DNA of 42,075 bases. Source: a virus. Below the pieces are notes generated by a model, which was not told where the DNA came from, did not search any database, and was given only the letters and a program-made list of their open reading frames with translations. Each line of letters starts with the position of its first letter. The stretch's first letter is position 1. This document shows positions 1 through 7,939 of this stretch, one piece after another. Both the position numbers and the translations under genes were made by a program. The stretch spans positions 1 to 42,075 of IMG/VR virus record IMGVR_UViG_3300038760_000055; one strand, written 5' to 3'.

Positions 1-86
1 GCCTGGTTGGACAGGGAGAGAGCCCCAAGAGTCTGCTACGGCCTCGATGCCGTTGGCGGTGGCGAGGGCCGCATCCAGTGCTGTGC
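1..86. repeat. terminal direct repeat, left copy
   Basis: These 86 bases are identical to positions 41990-42075. The repeat lies inside one reading frame that continues across the joint without a stop. It is therefore best read as the overlap of a circular or circularly permuted assembly, not as an insertion. A genuine short terminal repeat of a linear virion genome is the alternative and cannot be excluded from sequence alone. Confidence 0.95.
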
Positions 87-273
87 CAGCCACGACGCCC
101 TCATTCAACAGCCAGCAGGTGTTCGCCTCTGGCTTGATGGCCAACACAAAGCAGCCGGGGGGGACGATGACAACGTCGGGGTATCGCACGTTGGATGCAT
201 CGACCGCCAGTCCGGAGCGACCGCGTGGGCCACCCATGGTCATGCTTGAGTAATCCCGCAGTGTTCCGGCCAT
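1..273 (-). CDS. hypothetical virion/tail protein, 5' part of gene crossing the contig joint
   Basis: The start is fixed by an AAAGGAGG Shine-Dalgarno six bases before the ATG at 273. Reading leftward off position 1 and on from 41989, the frame stays open to a TGA at 41909-41911 and gives a 117-residue protein beginning MAGTLRDYSS and ending YERAAEAV. No transmembrane segment or enzyme motif is visible. It contains a DSWGS motif also found in the giant tail protein at 2799-5864. Its stop overlaps the ATG of the fiber-like gene by one base, so it is the first gene of the leftward operon 273 to 38869. A small virion or adsorption protein is inferred from context; the function is not recognised. 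Confidence 0.85.
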   Translation of the reverse strand, partial: MAGTLRDYSSMTMGGPRGRSGLAVDASNVRYPDVVIVPPGCFVLAIKPEANTCWLLNEGVVAGTALDAALATANGIEAVADSWGSLPVQPG

Positions 274-322
274 GGTGAGCCTCCTTTGTCCCAACATTAG
301 CACCAATGCGGTGTATTCGCAC
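274..322 (-). promoter_or_regulatory. promoter/leader module A for the leftward lysis/fiber operon
   Basis: Read on the minus strand, this starts with GTGCGAAT and continues through ACCGCATTG, TAATG and ACAAAGGAG to the ATG at 273, exactly 49 bases later. The same elements at the same overall spacing precede the plus-strand gene at 13048. Between them is a GTGCGA element, 17 bases, and a TAATGT hexamer, which fits a -35/-10 geometry although the -35 is far from the sigma-70 consensus. Part of it, CATTAGCACCAA on the plus strand, also recurs at 38252-38263. Promoter function is inferred from this conservation. Confidence 0.6.
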
Positions 323-372
323 GCCACTATCCCAGTGGTGCGCGCTATGCTGTCCGTCTAAAGGAGTTCCAC
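318..372 (+). promoter_or_regulatory. divergent plus-strand control region with imperfect hairpin and -10-like TATGCT
   Basis: An inverted repeat pairs CCACT (324-328) with AGTGG (334-338) around ATCCC. It is extended by CGCA/TGCG across a two-base bulge, ending at 342. TATGCT at 346-351 is a plausible -10 for the gene at 373. The 11-mer CGCGCTATGCT here also occurs upstream of the XRE regulator at 32702 (minus strand). CACTATCCCA at 325-334 recurs on the minus strand near 14574-14583, upstream of the F-like head gene. The hairpin may be an operator; this is inference. Confidence 0.4.
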
Positions 373-867
373 ATGGGCGGGAAAGCAGCAGATCCAGACG
401 GCGAACTGGTAGACGCACCCGGCAGCAGCCAATGGCGCTACGACGTGGACAGTCTCGCCAACGCTGGCGCGGGGCTGGTTTCGCTTCACCGGTCAGGGAC
501 GCCCACGCAGAACCAGCAGCACACGCTGTACTCCTTCGGCACTCTGTCTACAGTGCCCGCCCCGCCAAGTGGATGGACGAAGGCCACGGGCTACCGGTTG
601 GTGCTCATGGGAGCCAGCGGTGTCCCCTTGGACGCGGTCAGCAATGCCAGTGTGCATCTCGAGGTCCGTAGCGTGATGTCTCCCGGCTCTCCGCTTATCG
701 ATCTTACCCTGTCCGGCTACAGCCAAACCCTGGGGTTCAACGGCAACATCGGGGACATGCGCGCCTATACCTACCCAATCAAGTTCAACCTGATGGTGAC
801 CGGCGACGTTCCACAGGGACTGAGTTGGTGCCAGTTGGTTTTGCAGTACGGGGCGACTACGCTGTAG
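373..867 (+). CDS. hypothetical protein, plus-strand cassette gene
   Basis: This 164-residue protein has an AAAGGAG Shine-Dalgarno seven bases before the ATG. It is rich in Ser, Gly, Thr and aromatic residues with alternating hydrophobic positions, suggesting a beta-rich soluble fold. There is no signal peptide, transmembrane helix or recognised motif. It lies opposite in direction to the surrounding structural operons and pairs with the lipoprotein gene downstream, so it looks like an independently transcribed accessory (moron) cassette. A small virion or surface protein is possible; the function is unknown. Confidence 0.8.
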   Translation: MGGKAADPDGELVDAPGSSQWRYDVDSLANAGAGLVSLHRSGTPTQNQQHTLYSFGTLSTVPAPPSGWTKATGYRLVLMGASGVPLDAVSNASVHLEVRSVMSPGSPLIDLTLSGYSQTLGFNGNIGDMRAYTYPIKFNLMVTGDVPQGLSWCQLVLQYGATTL

Positions 868-929
868 GGAAATGAAATAGCGCACCAAGTGCGACTGTAG
901 TTAGGATGTTCATGTCCAAGGGAGGACCC

Positions 930-1241
930 ATGTTTCTGCTTCTTTCGCTTATCGCCTGCTTTGACGCTGACCCCAGCACCCTCGTTGTTGAGCCTGCGCC
1001 GGGCCTGTCCCTGTCTTTTGTGGAGATGCCCTGCGCCTACGAGGCGACCTTTGACCTGGACGCTCCGGAGTACACGATGCCAGCCGGTGCCGTGGTGGTT
1101 GGCGCGATGGAGTGTAGTGGTGAGGCGGGCCAAGAGATCTGCAGCAACGCAGAGGGCTGGTTCTACGTTGAGAGCTCGGAGGCCATTGTGGGTACCTGCT
1201 TCGATAGCAGTTCATCCGTGGTCATCAGCTACCTGGAGTAG
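930..1241 (+). CDS. putative small lipoprotein
   Basis: The protein (103 residues from the ATG at 930) begins MFLLLSLIAC, a short hydrophobic stretch ending in a lipobox-like LIAC with Cys10 as the likely lipidated residue. The mature part is acidic and has four further cysteines, enough for two disulfides outside the cytoplasm. GGGAGGA lies immediately upstream of ATG 930. An in-frame ATG at 906 would add MFMSKGGP and so a lysine in the n-region, making a more conventional signal peptide. The 3' end overlaps the convergent tail gene by 17 bases. Phage lipoproteins often block superinfection at the cell surface; that role is inferred here. Confidence 0.7.
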   Translation: MFLLLSLIACFDADPSTLVVEPAPGLSLSFVEMPCAYEATFDLDAPEYTMPAGAVVVGAMECSGEAGQEICSNAEGWFYVESSEAIVGTCFDSSSSVVISYLE

Positions 1242-2799
1242 CTTGCACGGTTCTGGGTACGGTCTGGAACACGACCTCTCCCGGCCATGTGCGCCGCGGG
1301 GTCTCCATCACCTGGACGAGGATGCCGTTGCCGCCGAGTGATGTAGAGTCCACCTTGAGCGTGTCGCCCGGACGTAGCCAGGCCCACAACGGGGACACCA
1401 TTGCCGTGAATGTGCGCCGGGGTAGCGCGTTGGCTTGCGCTATCACAAGCCCAGCCTGGATAGCCGCGTTCCGCGTGTGCAGGACGGTGGATGAGATGGG
1501 TTGGCCTGGGCGGGGGCCGTAGGCTTGGGGGCTGGCACTGGAGGCGCAGAGGGCGGACTGGTCGGGCCCAACCGTGACCGTTTCGGAGTAGTCGCCCAGC
1601 CCGTAGCGGTAGGCAAAACGCATCACCACCGTGTTGATTACCTCCATGTCCCAAGAGATCGATCCGGTGAAGTGCAGGTCTACGCCTTCCGTCAGGGTGC
1701 CGCGGGGGGTGCGCTCCCAGGGCACATGGTAGGAGAACCAGATTCCCTTGTCCGATTGGTGCTCCCGGATAGGCAACACAGGCATCAGGCGCTCTCTGAT
1801 GATGCTCATCCACTCCGCCCGGCCGTCGATGTAGACCCCAACGTCCCAGCCATTGAGCCGCGCCAATGTCGGGGCCAAGTTGTCGAAGTCGATGGGCAGT
1901 CCGGCTTGGCGTAGGCAGTAGTCCAGCACCATGCCGGCGCCGATGATGACCTCGTTTTTCCCGTTGCTGAGCCCACCGTGGACCAGGTTTGTCGTCAGGT
2001 TCCGGGTGTAGTTGGCAACGGTGCCATCCTCGTTTTCCCAGGATGCTCCCCCCGTATCCAGTGTGCCATCGGTACCGGTGATGTAGGAGGCTTGCCGCCT
2101 GATCCCGTTCTGGGTGCTGACCACGGTTGTGTTTACCGGTGCGGGCGTGTATCGGCCCGCAGATGCCAACTCTTGCCCGTCGTTGTAGACCACCACATCG
2201 CTTTCGGGGATGTTGTGCCCAGTGACCAGCGCAAAGTCCGTGGTGATGTTGCGTTGCCAACGGATGAGTGGGACGCCGTAGCACTTGCCCAAAGCGATGG
2301 GCCACATGCGGTCATGGCGCCCTTGGTCGTAGTACTCCGCGCTCGTCCCAATTGGGAGGGTGCCCTTGTAGCTGTCGGCGATGGTGTAGTCCTCGCCAGC
2401 CTGAAGCGACTCGGAGACAAGATCCCGGCGAACGGTGAGCACCATGGCTCCGCCGTCGCCGATGTCTTGGCTGATGGCCGATGCTGTGGCGTCCTGGATC
2501 AGGGTCTCGCGGGTGTCCCAGTCGGTGCCGGTCTCCCATAGGGCTACCTCCACACGCATAGCACCCGGCATGGCCCGATCTGTAGTGCCCGCCCGAAGGT
2601 TCAGGGGGTCGCCCACAATGGTGATCTGCACCGACTCAGCGCCATCTTGCTCAATAGTCCGGCGTGGCGGCTCATCGACACGCAGACCAGCTCGAGCTCC
2701 AATCACCCCGCCGGCCGCCCAAGAGATGGACATTGCCACCTCACTGATCCACAGCGTGCGGTCAGGGAGATCTACACGGGCAACCACCAAGACAGCCAT
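1225..2799 (-). CDS. tail-tip / baseplate hub-like protein
   Basis: This is a 524-residue protein, last in the tail gene series after the tape measure and the giant propeller protein. It has no transmembrane segment. The C-terminal ~100 residues (LHTRNAAIQAG, then WLRPGDTLKVDS, then GNGILVQVMETPR) resemble the closing beta-rich domain of hub and tip-attachment (J-like) tail proteins, where a repeated 'GD.L.v' strand pattern is usual. Its ATG overlaps the stop of the preceding gene (TGATG). Assignment rests on position and this weak resemblance. It would form part of the distal tail tip that contacts the cell. Confidence 0.55.
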   Translation of the reverse strand: MAVLVVARVDLPDRTLWISEVAMSISWAAGGVIGARAGLRVDEPPRRTIEQDGAESVQITIVGDPLNLRAGTTDRAMPGAMRVEVALWETGTDWDTRETLIQDATASAISQDIGDGGAMVLTVRRDLVSESLQAGEDYTIADSYKGTLPIGTSAEYYDQGRHDRMWPIALGKCYGVPLIRWQRNITTDFALVTGHNIPESDVVVYNDGQELASAGRYTPAPVNTTVVSTQNGIRRQASYITGTDGTLDTGGASWENEDGTVANYTRNLTTNLVHGGLSNGKNEVIIGAGMVLDYCLRQAGLPIDFDNLAPTLARLNGWDVGVYIDGRAEWMSIIRERLMPVLPIREHQSDKGIWFSYHVPWERTPRGTLTEGVDLHFTGSISWDMEVINTVVMRFAYRYGLGDYSETVTVGPDQSALCASSASPQAYGPRPGQPISSTVLHTRNAAIQAGLVIAQANALPRRTFTAMVSPLWAWLRPGDTLKVDSTSLGGNGILVQVMETPRRTWPGEVVFQTVPRTVQATPGS

Positions 2800-5700
2800 C
2801 AGACCACCTCCTCAAAGGACAGTGTAGACGCTCGGACCCGCTCAAGAGTGTCCTGCTCCCCGTAGACGTTGACCAGTTTCTGAGTGGTCCCAGTCAACCG
2901 GAAGAGGCCGCCGTTGTTGTGGAAGCTGGTCTCCGTGGAGTTGAGCACCATGCCAACCACTCGGTTGGGACCTCCGAGGTAGCGGTGCAGCGCCGCCACT
3001 TCCTGATGCCAAGAGCGCACCGCGTCCAGGCTGGGCAGTAGCGGGAGCATCACCAGTTTCTGTGGGCCACCGAGAAGTGTGGGCGAGCTGTAGCCGTTGG
3101 CAGCCTTCTCCACCTTGACCGGGGTTCGTGTCCCCCGTGTCCAACCCCAAGCGGCATCTGAGCCGTCGCCAGCGTTCATGGTGACCCGGTTCCCCGCTTG
3201 GACGTAGCCGAGGGAGAAGTACCCGTCTGAAGTGTCCTGAACGGCGACCGTAACGGCCATGTAGCGTAGCCGTGCCTGGGTGACGTTGACCCATGCCTTG
3301 TCCATGAAGACCGTCACGTCTCCGGACTCAGCGGAGAGGTCAACGCCGCCGACATATAGAAAGGTCTCGGAGTTGTCCAAGATCTCGTAGGTGTTGCCGC
3401 TGGTTGCAAAGCGCATGAAGTAGCGGGCACCGGGTTTGCTGGCGTACTCATGTGGTACCAACTCCGCACCGGCTGCGAGGTCCAACCCAGCAGCGCCCAC
3501 TTCGCCACCATCGAGCGCGTAAGTAGCAACCGCCGAGTCTACGTCCACACTGACGGCAGGGGAGCCCCAAGAGTCGGTGCCGTTGAACTCCACCTTGCAT
3601 GTGCGGAAGTTGATCCCGAAGAGTTGCACCTGGTCCAGATGGAAACGGTCATTGGCGCCAGCATCAAAGACCACCCGCCAGAGCGCTGTGTCGTCCGTCG
3701 ATTGGCATTGCTCCGACGGAGACGGGAAGCTCCAGATCGCTTCCTTCGGAAAGGAGGCAACCTGGGAGAGCTCATAGGCGTCACCAATGACGGCGCCTGT
3801 CCCGTAGCCACCAACAGCCAGTCCGGCATCCAGGTACATCGCACCCGAGTTGGAGAGCGCCCGCCCCAAAGCTGCGCTGTCCAGGTTTACGCCGATGGCG
3901 TCTGGCGCCATGCCCAGCCAAAGGAGGCTGATGTCGCTGGTTGCGTTGACACTCCCTCCAAAGCGGATGTCGTTTGTGGAAACGCTCCCGTCCTCAGCGA
4001 TCTCCTGATCTGTAAGCAGGGCCGTCCATGCCGCGGTTTCAGTGTCGGCTCTCCTCCGGTAGAGGATGGTGCATAGTCCGGTGTTGGCCGTGGCTCCGCC
4101 GTCTCGCTCAAAGATGACGATGTACTCGGTTAGGCCGCTAAACTTCAGGGCGCCTGTGTCCGTAGCCAGAACGCCGGACGTGTCATAGGCGGCAATCCCG
4201 CCGGCGCTCAATCTGAGTTCAACCCATTGGGCGGTGCTGCCGCCAGTGCTCAGTTGGACACGCAGACGGCCTCGGGCGTTTGTGGTTGCGCCCCCGTTTG
4301 TTGAACCGACAACACACCGAACCCGGACACCGTTGCCACCGTTGCCCATTGCAGTGACCCAGTTTCCAGGGATGGAGTAGTCGGTGTTGCCGCCTGCTGA
4401 CCCGGCGATGTTCCAACCGTCGGCAGTCATAGACACGGTGCCTCCCGTGCCTGTGGTGGTCTTGGTCCAAGTCAGGTTCGAAGGCTCGGACACAGGCCAA
4501 TAGTGAAAGGTGTAATTGTCTCCCGCGTACTTGCCGTAGACCTGCTCGGAGAAGGAGCGGTTCCATCCCCCAAAGTAGGCGGCCAACACATGACCATCAC
4601 TCACTGCCGCAACCCCTTGCGTGCGACCGAGCACGACCAGGTTCCCGCCCATCATCCCGGCGTTGAGCCCGTCCCATGTGTAGGCGTTTCCAAGGGAGTT
4701 GATGTCCAAGCCGATGTTGGCCGTGGCCTCTTGCGATTGGCCCACGCGCTGCCAGTTGGCGCCGCCATCATCTGAATAGTAGACATAGCTCCACCCGCTT
4801 GTGTCATCGACCACACGAACCGCCCAGAGCTCCCCTTGGTCTCCAGTGGTCAAGCAGCCCTGCTTGTTGTCTACGAGGCTGCTTGGAATGTCGGTCACCT
4901 CAGTCCATAGGGACTCATCATCGACGTTCCCGCCTGGGCTTAGCGACTGCTGGTAGACGACTCCGGTGTTGTCGTCTGCGTGGATGAGGACCACCGTTCC
5001 GTAGACCGTTGTGCGGGGGCGGTAGAGGGTGGTATTCCCTGCCCCTTCCAGCGAGAAGCTGATGCCCTCGGACGTGGAGAGGTAGCAGTCCACCGATGCA
5101 CCGGTAGTCTCTCCGCAAACCAGCACCGCGGAGCCGTTGACCCATTCGGCGTTGATGATGTCGGAGTCGGTGACGAGGTTCGCCGCCGTGCTGCTCAGGT
5201 GGGTCCAGGTGTCCCCGTTGTCATCGCTGTACCAGGCTGCGACGAACCGGTCTGTAGAGCCTCCAGTAAAAGGGCTCTCAACTCGGGCATAGGCAATCAG
5301 GCGCCCCGCGTCGGTGATCAGTAGACCAGGCTGCCCCGTTAGCCCCTTCAGAACGGGGGCTGTGGTGCTGGTGTGAATAGTCACCGTCGACCACGCATCG
5401 AGCCGGTCTGTCTTGTAGAAGAACGTCAGGGTGTCGTTGGTGGTGTCGTCGTAGGCAACAAAGCCCGCTCTCCCGTTGTGGCATGTCCGGAGGTGCGAGG
5501 GCTGGCCGTAGGTGTTGCTCCCGTCGTTGTAGGCGGGCCGGTCCAGAAAGCTGGTGAATGGCCGGTCTACCCATGCCCGCTGCGCAGTGCTTGTTTCTCC
5601 GTTCAGACGCCACGTCAGCCGAGCGCCTGCGGTAGCCGTGGCTGGAGGGATGTAGCCCTCTGGGTTGCCGCCGCTCTCCATCGTCAGAGAGAGCGCGACC

Positions 5701-5864
5701 GGGGTGACGTCGGGGTCAACGTGCTCAGCCCAGAGCTTCAGCGTCCCGACATTGCCGGTGTCTGGAATGGGACCCTGCCGGATCGCGGCGCCTCTCTCTG
5801 AGGTGGCCGACAAGACCCGGTCAGCGGTGAGGATGGCGCAGGGAGGGAGAAGATAGCGGGCCAT
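2799..5864 (-). CDS. giant tail protein with sialidase-type (BNR/Asp-box) beta-propeller
   Basis: This 1021-residue protein lies directly downstream of the tape measure gene. Residues ~100-430 hold repeated Asp-box motifs of the S-x-D-x-G-x-x-W type, for example YSDDNGDTWTHL and YSDDGGANWQRV, typical of sialidase-like propellers. Residues ~450-700 look like a beta-sandwich lectin or laminin-G-type region. The C-terminal ~150 residues resemble tail proteins that dock to the tip. GGGAG precedes the ATG by eight bases. It is probably the receptor-recognising or glycan-degrading component of the tail; Asp boxes are structural, so hydrolase activity is not shown. The sequence GAGCCCCAAGAGTC, coding DSWGS, is shared with the gene crossing the contig joint. 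Confidence 0.75.
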   Translation of the reverse strand: MARYLLPPCAILTADRVLSATSERGAAIRQGPIPDTGNVGTLKLWAEHVDPDVTPVALSLTMESGGNPEGYIPPATATAGARLTWRLNGETSTAQRAWVDRPFTSFLDRPAYNDGSNTYGQPSHLRTCHNGRAGFVAYDDTTNDTLTFFYKTDRLDAWSTVTIHTSTTAPVLKGLTGQPGLLITDAGRLIAYARVESPFTGGSTDRFVAAWYSDDNGDTWTHLSSTAANLVTDSDIINAEWVNGSAVLVCGETTGASVDCYLSTSEGISFSLEGAGNTTLYRPRTTVYGTVVLIHADDNTGVVYQQSLSPGGNVDDESLWTEVTDIPSSLVDNKQGCLTTGDQGELWAVRVVDDTSGWSYVYYSDDGGANWQRVGQSQEATANIGLDINSLGNAYTWDGLNAGMMGGNLVVLGRTQGVAAVSDGHVLAAYFGGWNRSFSEQVYGKYAGDNYTFHYWPVSEPSNLTWTKTTTGTGGTVSMTADGWNIAGSAGGNTDYSIPGNWVTAMGNGGNGVRVRCVVGSTNGGATTNARGRLRVQLSTGGSTAQWVELRLSAGGIAAYDTSGVLATDTGALKFSGLTEYIVIFERDGGATANTGLCTILYRRRADTETAAWTALLTDQEIAEDGSVSTNDIRFGGSVNATSDISLLWLGMAPDAIGVNLDSAALGRALSNSGAMYLDAGLAVGGYGTGAVIGDAYELSQVASFPKEAIWSFPSPSEQCQSTDDTALWRVVFDAGANDRFHLDQVQLFGINFRTCKVEFNGTDSWGSPAVSVDVDSAVATYALDGGEVGAAGLDLAAGAELVPHEYASKPGARYFMRFATSGNTYEILDNSETFLYVGGVDLSAESGDVTVFMDKAWVNVTQARLRYMAVTVAVQDTSDGYFSLGYVQAGNRVTMNAGDGSDAAWGWTRGTRTPVKVEKAANGYSSPTLLGGPQKLVMLPLLPSLDAVRSWHQEVAALHRYLGGPNRVVGMVLNSTETSFHNNGGLFRLTGTTQKLVNVYGEQDTLERVRASTLSFEEVV

Positions 5865-5867
5865 AGT

Positions 5868-7769
5868 TTAGGCTCCCTGGAAGCTGGAGAAGAGACCGGA
5901 GATAGAGCGTTGTCTCTGTAGTGTACGCGAGAGCGAACCACCACTGGAGCCCCGCGCCAATGCTCGAGCGGCGTCCTTCAGGTCTTCAGCAGCTTCAACC
6001 AAGGCATCGGCAGCCTGAGCCAATCCCCCATCCGTGTCGCCTACCTCAGCGGTGGCCACCTCGGTGCGGCTACCCTGGGTGAAGGTCTCGCCATCTTCAC
6101 TACCGCTTGATGTATCGACGCTGGAGGCGACAGCACTCATAGCGCCGGACCCAACAGCGGCGATAGCTGCACCAGCGCCAAACATGGCCGCCTTGGGGAT
6201 ATTGCCAGTGGCGGCGTAGGCAATAGCCTTGGTTGCGAAGTAGCCCGCGAGTTGCATTAGTAGGTCGCTGATGAGCTGCAAGCCTTGCTTCTTCAATGTT
6301 TGGCCAAGACTTATGTCCTCGTCCAACAAGGCTGAACCACCCGCACGGGCTATAGCTAAAGTAGCGTCTGCACCCTGCTCGGCGATAGCCATTCTGCGGG
6401 CTTGGGTCTCCTCCAGAATACGCAGGCGCTCCTCTGCTGCTGCCTCCTCCGCGTCCGCCCAGTCTTTGTACTGCTGCTCACGGAGTTTGGTTGCATCGTC
6501 CCAGGCTTGCGCGGCCTCTTCCGCCTCCTCGTCCCGGTACTGCTGGAGGATGGAGCCGATAAGGTCCTGCCGCTCTTTGAGGGCAACCACCTCCGGGTCT
6601 TCCCCTGGGTTGCCGTCCTTCTTCTTCCGTGTAGTGGTCCCGCCAGTGCCGGACTCTTCGATGCGCTTGAGTATGGCCTCGGTCTCAGCATCGATGGCGC
6701 GTATCTCAGCGCGGATAGGTGCAGTCTCAGCTTTGATGGCGTTCATCGCCTTACGGGATGATGCGGCCTGCCGTTCATTGGCGGCGGCGTCGCTCAAGAG
6801 CCCATCTTGGAAGTCCCCTTGTATTCCCCACAATTCGGCTGCTGCTGTCAATAAACTGGCCGACCACTCAGCCGTAATAGCGTCAAGTCCGTAGGTCAGC
6901 CCCTCTACAGCCTTCACGCCTAAGTAGATTTTGTCCCATGACGTAGCAATCGCGCCCGTGCTTTCAACCACGAACATCAGTGAGCCCTTGAGCCACATCC
7001 CAGTAGCCTGGGCGATGTCGGACACAAGATCTTCGTTTTCAATCAGCAGGCGGTTGATCTCCGTGATCGCCGTCTTGGACGCATCGTAGAAGCCGGCGTC
7101 TGCCACTTGCCGCTGGAAGTCGCCCCAACTGTCCTTCAGGTTGGACACCTGCCCGTTGAGCGTGGCAGCAAGTCGGGCGCTGCCGCCTTCGTACTCTTCC
7201 AAGGTGGTCAGCAGCTCCTCTCGGAATTGGCCGATCTCCATGTTGGTGGCCTTGATGCCCGTCCGGAGTTCAATCGCCGCCAACACCCCGCGCTCTCGGA
7301 GTACATCAGCAGCACCGGCACCGCCAGCAAAGGCACGACCGACCGCACCCGCGGCGTCAGAGAGCTCCAAGCCAAGCGCCGCGCTCAGGTCCAGCACCTT
7401 GGGCAGCACCTTCTCCGCGTCCACACCAAATCCGCGCAGGCTGGCCTCTGCTTCCACGATGCCTGGGAGCTCAAAGGGCGTGGTCTTGCCGATGTTGGCA
7501 AGCTCTTGCATCCGGTCCCGCGCATCCTCAGCGCTGCCCATGAGGGTCGTCAGCCGTGTGGACAGGGTCTCGAACTGCGCACCCTCTTCAAGCACACCCT
7601 TGGCAAAGAGCCCGGTAGCGCCAGCAGCACCCACGACCGCAGCAAAGCCAGCCTTGAGAGCAGCGCCGGCCATCTCGCCCGTCTTGTTGGCGATGGGGCC
7701 AACCTTGCTCAGCTCCTTCTTGAGGGATGAGAGGTCGGCGCCTACTGCAAATACTACTGGCTCAGCCAT
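5868..7769 (-). CDS. tail length tape measure protein
   Basis: At 633 residues this is the longest helix-rich tail gene and follows the chaperone genes, the standard order. The N-terminus (FAVGADLSSLKKEL, then a Gly/Ala-rich hydrophobic stretch GAALKAGFAAVVGAAGATG) and the region QFETLSTRLTTLMGSAEDARDRMQELA match lambda-H/TMP-type tape measures. Coiled-coil segments occupy ~330-480 and a hydrophobic Ala/Gly-rich stretch ~510-560 may enter the membrane on DNA ejection. The usual ~0.15 nm per residue implies a tail of about 95 nm. Its ATG overlaps the TAA of the small chaperone frame (TAATG). Confidence 0.9.
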   Translation of the reverse strand: MAEPVVFAVGADLSSLKKELSKVGPIANKTGEMAGAALKAGFAAVVGAAGATGLFAKGVLEEGAQFETLSTRLTTLMGSAEDARDRMQELANIGKTTPFELPGIVEAEASLRGFGVDAEKVLPKVLDLSAALGLELSDAAGAVGRAFAGGAGAADVLRERGVLAAIELRTGIKATNMEIGQFREELLTTLEEYEGGSARLAATLNGQVSNLKDSWGDFQRQVADAGFYDASKTAITEINRLLIENEDLVSDIAQATGMWLKGSLMFVVESTGAIATSWDKIYLGVKAVEGLTYGLDAITAEWSASLLTAAAELWGIQGDFQDGLLSDAAANERQAASSRKAMNAIKAETAPIRAEIRAIDAETEAILKRIEESGTGGTTTRKKKDGNPGEDPEVVALKERQDLIGSILQQYRDEEAEEAAQAWDDATKLREQQYKDWADAEEAAAEERLRILEETQARRMAIAEQGADATLAIARAGGSALLDEDISLGQTLKKQGLQLISDLLMQLAGYFATKAIAYAATGNIPKAAMFGAGAAIAAVGSGAMSAVASSVDTSSGSEDGETFTQGSRTEVATAEVGDTDGGLAQAADALVEAAEDLKDAARALARGSSGGSLSRTLQRQRSISGLFSSFQGA

Positions 7770-7939
7770 TAGGGCCTCGGCGGTGGTGCGGGGTGTGCGT
7801 CAGTGGAAAGGGAGCCTCGGAGTGTCCAAGCTCTCCCAATCCAGAGGTCGCGGTCAGATTCAGGCAGGGCAGCGAACTCAGCCCAAGAGCGACATGATGC
7901 CGCCTCCATGGCCAAGACTCGGAGCCCCGCCGCTGTCAC
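7769..7939 (-). CDS. tail assembly chaperone second frame (T-like), reached by -1 frameshift
   Basis: This 56-codon frame fills the gap between the G-like chaperone and the tape measure. It can start at a GTG that overlaps the upstream TGA (GTGA) and ends in TAATG, the ATG being the tape measure start. The peptide contains WAEFAALPESDRDLWIGRAW, the pattern of short second chaperone frames in siphophages. The frame is also exactly the -1 continuation from GGGAAAC at 7963-7969, which would add eight residues and yield a GT fusion of about 214 residues. By analogy with lambda G/GT it links tail tube subunits to the tape measure. Either mode of expression is possible; the frameshift is favoured. 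Confidence 0.75.
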   Translation of the reverse strand: MTAAGLRVLAMEAASCRSWAEFAALPESDRDLWIGRAWTLRGSLSTDAHPAPPPRP

